From Candidatus Altimarinota bacterium (GTDB lineage Bacteria; Patescibacteriota; Gracilibacteria; BD1-5; UBA6164), in assembly GCA_013368515.1 (NCBI GenBank), contig JABWCI010000012.1, positions 1-35,138 of the forward strand: a stretch of 35,138 bases of DNA, read 5' to 3'. A program made the translations under genes and the position numbers. Numbering within the stretch: position 1 is the first letter of the stretch; each line of letters starts with the position of its first letter. The notes beneath the pieces were generated by a model. It had not been told where the DNA came from, did not search any database, and saw only the letters and a list, made by a program, of their open reading frames with translations. Of this stretch, positions 29,200 through 35,138 are shown piece after piece.

Positions 29200-30684
29200 A
29201 TGAGAGAAACAGCAATAATATACTGTAGAAAGTCTACAGATAGAGAAGATAGGCAAACTAACTCACTTGAACATCAACTCAAAAATTGTAGAAAATCAGC
29301 TGAAAATAATGCTTTAGTGGTACTTGATGAGATTCAAGAAAGTGTAAGTGCAAAAACATGATGAAAAAGAGCTTGATTTAATAGGATGATAGAGGAGTGT
29401 AACAAAGGAAGAGTAGATTATATCATCATTGATGAAACCAAAAGACTTGCAAGAAATATAATGGATTCAGCTCTTATAATCTGACTTCTAGATAATAATC
29501 AGATCAAGTGAATTATTACAACTGATAAGAAATTTGAAGCAAGTGATATATCTGCAAAGTTTATGCTTTTACTTGAACTTTGAATATCTAAAATGGATAA
29601 TGAACATAGAAGTAAAGATATAAAAGCAAAAATGATCACAGCACTTCATAGATGACAATGGTTATCAAAAGCAACTTTTGGATATGAAAATGTCTGACCG
29701 AAATGAAAAAGAGATGTAAAAGTAGTAGAGGAAGAAGCAAAACTAGTGTTAAATGCTTTTATTATGAGAAGCCAAAATAGAACACTTCAAGAAATATCTG
29801 ACTTCCTAGAAGAAAAAACAAGTAAAAAATGGAACTGAGAAAGAGTATCAAAAATGCTAACCAATACAAAATACTACTGATTACAAAAATTTTGATGAGA
29901 AGAAGCACTACTTAATAGTCCTTGATATAGACCAATTGTATCAAAGGAGCTTTTTGATAAGGTAAATAAAGTAACAAGAACTATTCCATACCAAAAACAT
30001 GAATCACTTCCTAGATATTTTTCAAACCTATTAAAAGATGATGAGTGAAATAATTTGTATGTATATAAAACAAAATGACATATTTATTATCACTCAGGTC
30101 AAAATACATCATATAAAATAAATATCAGCCAAAAACAGATATTTGCTGAAGTAGAAAAATATATTGATAACTACAACTTCCCAAAACCTTTTATAGCTCT
30201 ATCAAAAGCAACTTTGAAAGAATATTACAAAGATAAAGTAAATATGAGAGAAACTGATATGAAAAGAACAAAAAAAGAACTCACTCAAGTAGAAGAAAGA
30301 CTATCGAGCCTACTTGAGAAGTTCTTAGATAATGATATAGATAAAAAGACTTATGATGAAAAAAAGAAAACTCTATCAACTGAAAAAATACAATTAGAAG
30401 AATCTTACAATGCAATTAAGCAATGAGATAATAATATTATAGAAATCATAGAAAATTTGTGCGAACTCGTAGAAAACCTGTCTGGTAGCTATAAAAATGG
30501 AAATGATGCAAAAAAGTGAAAAATCATCAGAGCGATGCAATGCGAACTAATTATAAACAACAAAAAAGAGCTTGTAATCAAGGAAAACAAACTCTTTGAG
30601 ATAATCAAATCTCTTAATTTTCAGGATTGGTACTCCCAAGGGGAATTGAACCCCTGTTTGGACCGTGAGAGGGTCCCGTCCTAG
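29200..30684 (+). CDS. large serine recombinase (integrase), C-terminus altered by integration
   Basis: 494 residues as integrated. The catalytic domain starts at YCRKSTDRED with nucleophile Ser12, followed by SLEHQLKNC, VSAKTGGKRAGFNRMIEECN and IIDETKRLARN. The Recombinase domain follows (about 165-290: GYENVGPKGKRDVKVVEEEA, ERVSKMLTNTKYYGL). A coiled coil spans about 340-410. No clear zinc-ribbon cysteines are seen. The last 16 residues (SQGELNPCLDRERVPS) are encoded antisense to tRNA-Glu and the stop lies inside the tRNA. In the circular form, 40 other codons would follow Tyr478 instead. At least fifteen glycines are TGA, so the enzyme only works in a UGA-Gly host. It integrates and probably excises the island. 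Confidence 0.9.
30627..30633. other. right attachment core (attR) TTGGTAC at the tRNA-Glu 3' end
   Basis: Identical to 18655-18661. It covers the complement of CCA, the discriminator base and the first acceptor pair of the tRNA, so integration leaves the tRNA intact. Confidence 0.8.
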
Positions 30685-30702
30685 CCACTAGACGATGGGA
30701 GC
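30628..30702 (-). tRNA. tRNA-Glu (anticodon CTC)
   Basis: A complete cloverleaf on the minus strand. The acceptor GCTCCCA pairs with TGGGAGT (one G-U pair). The anticodon stem GGACC/GGTCC holds the loop CTCTCAC with anticodon CTC (30667-30669 on the plus strand). The T stem GGGGT/CCCCT... has a TTCAATT loop. The CCA end is encoded. It is the insertion site of the island, and its 3' half overlaps the end of the recombinase gene in antisense. No terminator follows it now; the matching hairpin lies at 18613-18643. Confidence 0.95.
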
Positions 30703-30814
30703 TTGTAGAGTAGTGTTATTATAATAAAAACTTTTAAAAATCAATAAAATATTTTTATTTAAAATTTTTTCAATAGAATAAGTTTATTATTTTATAAAAT
30801 ATTATATTTATATT

Positions 30815-31264
30815 ATGGAAATTAAAAGATATGAAGATTTATATTTTGATTCATTTTTAGAATGTTTTTTATTATTTTGAAAAAATAGATGACATAATAT
30901 AAATGATAATAAAAATTTAATAATAGAAAATGTTAAAAATAAACTTTTAAGTAATAATTATTTATATTTATGATTAATTGATGGTATTGTAGTATGATTT
31001 TTATGGGCTGAAGTAATTGAGCAAAATAATTTATTTTCAAAAAATATAAAGAAAATTCTTATATCTTATTTATATGTTATAGAAAAAGAAGTTTGAAAAT
31101 GATATTCAACTAAGTTAAAAGATGCTTTATTTAATGATGTTAAATTAGAATGAAAAATTAAAAAAATATCTTTAAATGTAAAAATAGAAAATAAAACTGC
31201 ATTTAACATATATAAAAAATGGTGATTTAAGGAAAAAAAATATTACATGGATCTAGATTTATAA
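30815..31264 (+). CDS. GNAT-family N-acetyltransferase
   Basis: 149 residues. The GNAT pattern is visible in the second half: ILISYLYVIEKEVGKGYSTK is the acetyl-CoA-binding V-x-x-x-x-(R/Q)-x-x-G-x-(G/A)-like loop, and KISLNVKIENKTAFNIYKKW with GFKEKKYYMDL is the typical end seen in RimI-like enzymes. It transfers an acetyl group to an amine; the substrate cannot be told. It is outside the island and ends at a strong terminator. Confidence 0.8.
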
Positions 31265-31265
31265 T

Positions 31266-31299
31266 AAAAAAACTCTTGAATTAATTCAAGAGTTTTTTT
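31266..31299. terminator. strong bidirectional terminator between GNAT and rplK
   Basis: A perfect 17-bp palindrome, AAAAAAACTCTTGAATT with its complement and no unpaired bases between. It ends both convergent genes. Confidence 0.9.
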
Positions 31300-31303
31300 A
31301 AAA

Positions 31304-31780
31304 TTATGCAATTTTAGCAGCAACTTCAGCTTTGTTTAACCCATCTATATCAGTAGTTATACCAACTGATCTAGCTGTACCTCTAACTATTAACATAGCT
31401 CATGCTAAATCTATAGCATTTAAGTCTGGCATTTTTTCTAAAGCAACTTCTTTTACTTGTTGTAAACTTAAGTGAGCAACTTTATCTTTATGAGGAAGTT
31501 TAGAACCACTTTTTAAGTTAGCTTTAGCTTTTACTAAATGAGACATTGGAGATTGTTTTACTATGAAATCAAAACTTTTATCTTCATAAACAGTAATGAT
31601 AACTGGTAATTTAATTCACATTCTATCTCTAGTTTGTTCATTAAATCTAGTAGTAAATTCCATAATAGGTACTCAGTGTTGTCCTAGAGCAGGTCAAACA
31701 GGAGGTGCTGGATTAGCTTGACCTCAGTTAATTTGTAATTTTATGTAACCTTTAACTGGTTTATTTGATTTTGGTGCCAT
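31304..31780 (-). CDS. rplK: 50S ribosomal protein L11
   Basis: 158 residues, slightly longer than the usual 141. The N-terminal signature is [20 protein letters not shown], then LGQHGVPIMEFTTRFNEQT. The C-terminal RNA-binding half has LNAIDLAGAMLIVRGTARSV and GI. TGA supplies invariant glycines, including that of PVGPALGQHG. L11 binds 23S rRNA in the GTPase-associated centre and methylation sites are on its Lys residues in other bacteria. The gene is alone here; rplA is not next to it in the window, and the 31781-31930 gap upstream carries no gene. Confidence 0.97.
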
Positions 31781-31932
31781 TTTTATTAAATGATTATATA
31801 TTATTTTTTATATATTTTTGAAAAATTAATATTTCTTTTTTCTTTCTAATTTCATGGATTGTTTTCGGGACAAAACAAAATTAGAACTACTTAAATAATC
31901 TATTATTTTTCGGAAGCCAGTGAATTATATAA

Positions 31933-31972
31933 AAAAAACTATATAAATCAAGTTTTTTTATATAGTTTTTTT
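31933..31972 (-). terminator. terminator of the VirB4-like gene
   Basis: AAAAAACTATATAA (31933-31946) pairs perfectly with TTATATAGTTTTTT (31958-31971). The stop codon of the VirB4-like gene overlaps the right arm. Confidence 0.8.
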
Positions 31973-33809
31973 ATCTGTTTGGATTTGTAGTTATTACTTG
32001 TTCTTCATAGTAACTTGCAACTACTTGAATTCATACATGTTCTGTACCAGCAAAGAATAATCATTGTCAAACAGAAGCATTTAGAAGTATATATTTTTCT
32101 TGTTCTGTTAATTTATATATACTTTGAAGGACATCAATTGAAGCACTAGATTGTTTTAAAAGTAACTGAATTGAAGAGTTTGTCATTATTGGTTTACCAT
32201 AAGGACTTCATACGAAATCTTCTACGTCTTGAGTTATTGTAGTTATACCTAGATTATATTTTCTGGCTCTTTTAACAAGTCAAAATAAAAATTTAGCAGA
32301 GTCTTCATGTTGCATTATATTCCAAGCCTCATCAACTACTAGTAGTCTTTTTTTATTACTTGACCTTACTTTATTCCATATATGATTTAATACTACATAC
32401 ATAGCAATTGGTCTAAGCATATCATCTAGATCTCTAACAGAAAATACTTGTAATCATTCTCATAAATCTACATTTGTTTTTTGTGAAAATATACCAGAAA
32501 ATATTCAAGTAGTAAATTTTTCTATTCTTCTAACCATACTAGTTGCTCAATCCATAGTTTCAAGTACATCTTGTAAGTCTTTCATAACTGGTATTTCTTT
32601 TCAAGAAATATTGTCATCTTCAAGAGTAATTCACTTTAAACTATAAGTTGTAATAAGTGCTTTTTCCATTATAGATGCTTCTTCTGGAGTAAGTTTTCAT
32701 AGCATCAAGTTCATAAGCCCTAATAAATCTATTACTGCATTTCTAAGTAAATCTCCAGGTCTTTCTTCTTGGTCTTTTAAAGCAAGAGGTAAGTCAAAAG
32801 GATTTATTCTTTTAGTTGAATTTAACGATACATCAAGATAACTTCATCATACTTTTTCTATTAAAGTTCTGTACTCATTTTCAGGGTCTATTACTATAAC
32901 ATCAGTTCAAAACATAAGACTTCTAAGTATTTCAAGTTTTACAGCAAAAGATTTACCTCAACCTGATTTTGCAAATACAGTCATATTTGCATTTTCAGTT
33001 TTAAATCTGTCAAATATTATCAGTGAATTATTATGAGTATTTATACCATAAAGTATACCATCATCATGAGTTAGAGTACTTGATGAAAAAGGAAATGTTG
33101 TAGATAATCATCAAGTTGATATATTTCTATAAACTCAAAGCTCATCTTTACAAAAAGGTCAAGTTGATATAAATGCTTGTTCACTTCTTAAAAAAGCTTG
33201 TTTTTGTAATACATTTCTACCAGATAAAATAGTTTCTATGTCTTTTCATATTCTATTTACTTGTTCTTCAGTATCTCAATATATACTTATATATAATCAT
33301 AGATGAAAATATTTTTCTTCTCATCTAGTAAGTTTATGTCTAAGTTCTTCAACGTCTTGAATTTGTGCTTCTATTGCAGGGTCATTTAATAGTCATTTTT
33401 CTGCATTTATACTTCTTTCTGAATATAATTGAGTAAGTCTTTTTTTAAGATATTTTTGAATAAATCATGAATCTATAGGATAAACAAAAAGACTCATATC
33501 AAATTTTACATCCCAGTTTATTATAGGAGATAACCAATTTCACTCTAGAAAATTAGGATATGCATATACAAAAAAAGTTTTTACTATAGTGTTATTTATT
33601 ATAACTCTATCAGGTAAAATTTTCATAAAAGCAGGCGATATCAAATCTTTTATATATGCTAATGCTTCTTTATATTCTTTTTCTGATTCTATAATTTCTT
33701 TTTCTTCAGATTTTATAGGTTTTTCTATTTCTTGTTTTTTTACATAAGAGAAAGTATCTCATGTTATTCTAGTACTTACTAGCTTAACTAATTTTTCTTG
33801 TTTTTCCAC
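31971..33809 (-). CDS. VirB4/TraC-like conjugation or secretion ATPase
   Basis: 612 residues. GTG at 33809 is the start because an in-frame TAG lies two codons upstream. The Walker A box is AKSGGGKSFAVKLEILRS (280-287 core) and Walker B is RLLVVDEAWNIM (Asp493, Glu494), with the family's ITTITQDVEDF and NSSIQLLLKQSS segments after it. The N-terminal third carries an AYPNFLEGNWLSP VirB4-like region. Such single VirB4-like ATPases are widespread in Patescibacteria and are thought to power DNA uptake, type IV-like secretion or pili. Partner genes are not in the window. It is followed by its own terminator. Confidence 0.85.
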
Positions 33810-33917
33810 GAGTATCTATTTAAATTTTATTTTGTTTTATTTTAATTATAAAAAATATATTGTAAAGATTGTGTAGTATATCAGACTTTACACTTTTAAA
33901 AATATAGCTTAAATAAA

Positions 33918-33945
33918 AAAATAAGGATTTTAAAATCCTTATTTT
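33918..33945 (-). terminator. terminator of the PP2C gene
   Basis: AAAATAAGGATTTT (33918-33931) and AAAATCCTTATTTT (33932-33945) form a perfect 14-bp palindrome at the stop of the phosphatase gene. Confidence 0.85.
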
Positions 33946-35138
33946 ACCAATTCCATTCAGTTATAAAATCTTTTGCAATTTCATCAGGGAAATCTTCTTC
34001 TTTTTTATAGTCTGGAGTTTTATATTGTATTACAGCTAGAGTTACATCATCTAATTGAGTAGGTTTATATCACATAAATTTTGATAAATTTATTGTTATA
34101 TTATTGAATATACTTCTAGCAGATTTATATTTTTTACCATTCATATTTGGAGCAGTATTTATAGCTTCTTCAAGTCTATTTTCTCAAAATAATTCTTCAA
34201 ATCAATCTCTTTTAGGTCTATTTATAGCTTCAGTAATTCAATCCGAATATAAAACTAATATATCTCATACTTCAAATTTTATTTCTTGTTCTTTGATTAA
34301 TTTTGATATATCTTTTATCATTCATATAGCAACTCAACCTGATTTTATTCTAAATGTTTTTCATAAAGCTTGTTTATATATCATAAGATATTCGTGTCAT
34401 GCTCAAGTCATGAATAATCTCTTTTCTTTTTCATTCCATCTTATTAAAAGCATACTCATAAGTAAATTTGCTTTTACTCTTGGTTTTAATATTTCATTTG
34501 TTTTTATAAGTACAGTTGCTCCTGATTTATATATTTTTGAAAATCAGCTTACTAATGCATTTACCATTATCATAATAAATCAAGCTCATACTCAATGTCC
34601 TGTTGCATCTCAAACATAGATATAATAATTTTCATCTTGCTCTATTATATCATAACTATCTCAACCAATTTCTCATGCAGGTTTAGATTTAGCAACAATT
34701 TCAAAAGAAGGTACTTCTACATGTTTTTTTGTAAGCATTTTTCATTGTATTTCTTTACCTAATTCAACTTCTCATTTTATTTCCTTACCATGTATAAACT
34801 CATCTTTTATATTTTTAAGTGTGTTTAAAGTTTTTCAGAAAAATGACAATGCATAATTTAGATGTATATTTGGAGTCTTTCAGAAATCTATTTCACTATC
34901 TTTCAAATTTCAAACTAAAAAATGTTTTATTGTTAATTCCAATTTTTTTATTGGGTCATGATAAAATTTTTTAACAACAACAATTATTATTGAAAAATAA
35001 ATAATAGTCAGAATTAAAAATAGTAAAATTTTATTTATTTCACTAAATTTATTTATTTTATCTCAAAACGCTATAAATATTATTGGGTTTATAGCTAATA
35101 TACCTATAATAGTTAATTTAAAAATAGTGTAAAAAATG
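33944..35138 (-). CDS. SpoIIE/RsbU-like PP2C serine phosphatase, membrane-bound (5' end outside window)
   Basis: 397 residues visible; the start is beyond the right edge. The visible part starts with two hydrophobic helices (FKLTIIGILAINPIIFIAFG and ILLFLILTIIYFSIIIVVV), then a linker like HAMP, then the PP2C core: VELGKEIQGKML, GEIGGDSYDI, YYIYVGDATGHGVGAGFIMI, MTGAGHEYL, FEVGDILVLYSDGITEA, TQLDDVTLAVI. The metal-binding aspartates of SpoIIE-type phosphatases are kept. It likely dephosphorylates an anti-anti-sigma-type or other protein in response to an outer signal. TGA supplies most of the conserved glycines. Confidence 0.9.

Larger units (their letters stand above)
18662..30633 (+). mobile_element. 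tRNA-Glu-integrated defence island with serine recombinase (11,972 bp)
   Basis: The element is bounded by TTGGTAC cores at 18655-18661 and 30627-30633, the right one at the CCA end of tRNA-Glu. All its recognised genes lie on the plus strand: XRE regulator, structured RNA, methyltransferase, DUF262, HEPN, C-protein-like regulator, two nucleases, D12 methyltransferase, membrane protein, DUF4238, unknown protein, small ORF, large serine recombinase. Most cargo genes resemble anti-phage or restriction functions. TGA is Gly throughout, so the element is adapted to the recoded lineage. Boundaries are deduced from the junction logic and have not been tested against an empty site. Confidence 0.85.

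Noticed and set aside
31781-31930. L11-operon leader or small RNA before rplK
   Set aside because: Some GC-richer bases (CGGGACAAAAC, TTTCGGAAGCC) stand out, but I could not draw a convincing structure or ORF.
34104-34619. 171-codon plus-strand ORF
   Set aside because: It is antisense to the PP2C phosphatase core, whose motifs are clear on the minus strand.
1-35138. A suppressor-like tRNA-Gly(UCA) gene
   Set aside because: Expected in this code, but the only cloverleaf I can find in the window is tRNA-Glu(CTC).

Overview
The window is very AT-rich and uses a recoded UGA. Nearly every gene is interrupted by TGA exactly where its family has an invariant glycine. In the copper ATPase, for example, TGA encodes Gly in TGES, CPCALG, TGDT and GDGINDAP, while TGG is still used for Trp. 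Genes stop only at TAA or TAG, with one exception. This is genetic code 25 (UGA = Gly), known from the CPR/Patescibacteria lineages Absconditabacteria (SR1) and Gracilibacteria (BD1-5). I cannot choose between those two from this window. All coordinates were derived by reading TGA through as Gly.

Left part, 1-7060: a plus-strand copper-handling cluster. It holds a small secreted protein, a membrane protein with a metal-binding HMA head and a cupredoxin-like tail, a CopA-type copper ATPase fused to an extra membrane helix and a beta-propeller, and a secreted multicopper oxidase. Positions 7062-7330 hold a small cassette that looks foreign: a perfect sigma70 promoter, a strong Shine-Dalgarno, only GGN glycines, and TGA as its stop.

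Positions 7331-18600 are mostly chromosomal. They contain a zinc operon (Fur/Zur regulator, ZnuA, ZnuC, ZnuB), a Na/Pi cotransporter, a Dps-like protein under a Fur-box-like palindrome, a PHP phosphoesterase, a SIS-domain sugar isomerase-like protein, an exported coiled-coil protein, a VF530-family protein, two unrecognised proteins and two broken genes.

Positions 18662-30633 are an 11,972-bp mobile defence island inserted at the 3' (CCA) end of tRNA-Glu(CTC). It contains an XRE regulator, a strongly structured RNA region, a DNA methyltransferase + DUF262 + HEPN trio, and a second restriction-modification set: C-protein-like regulator, PUA/EVE-like + NucS-like nuclease, HNH nuclease and D12 adenine methyltransferase. 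These are followed by a membrane protein, a DUF4238 protein, an unknown protein and a large serine recombinase. A 7-bp core, TTGGTAC, lies at both ends. Joining the ends in silico extends the recombinase reading frame by 40 codons that now sit at the opposite end of the island. Integration therefore cuts the recombinase gene and replaces its C-terminus with 16 codons read antisense from the tRNA. The same insertion appears to have separated the tRNA from its terminator (18613-18643).

Right part, 30700-35138: a GNAT acetyltransferase, ribosomal protein L11, a VirB4-like ATPase and the C-terminal part of a SpoIIE/RsbU-type PP2C phosphatase that runs off the window edge.
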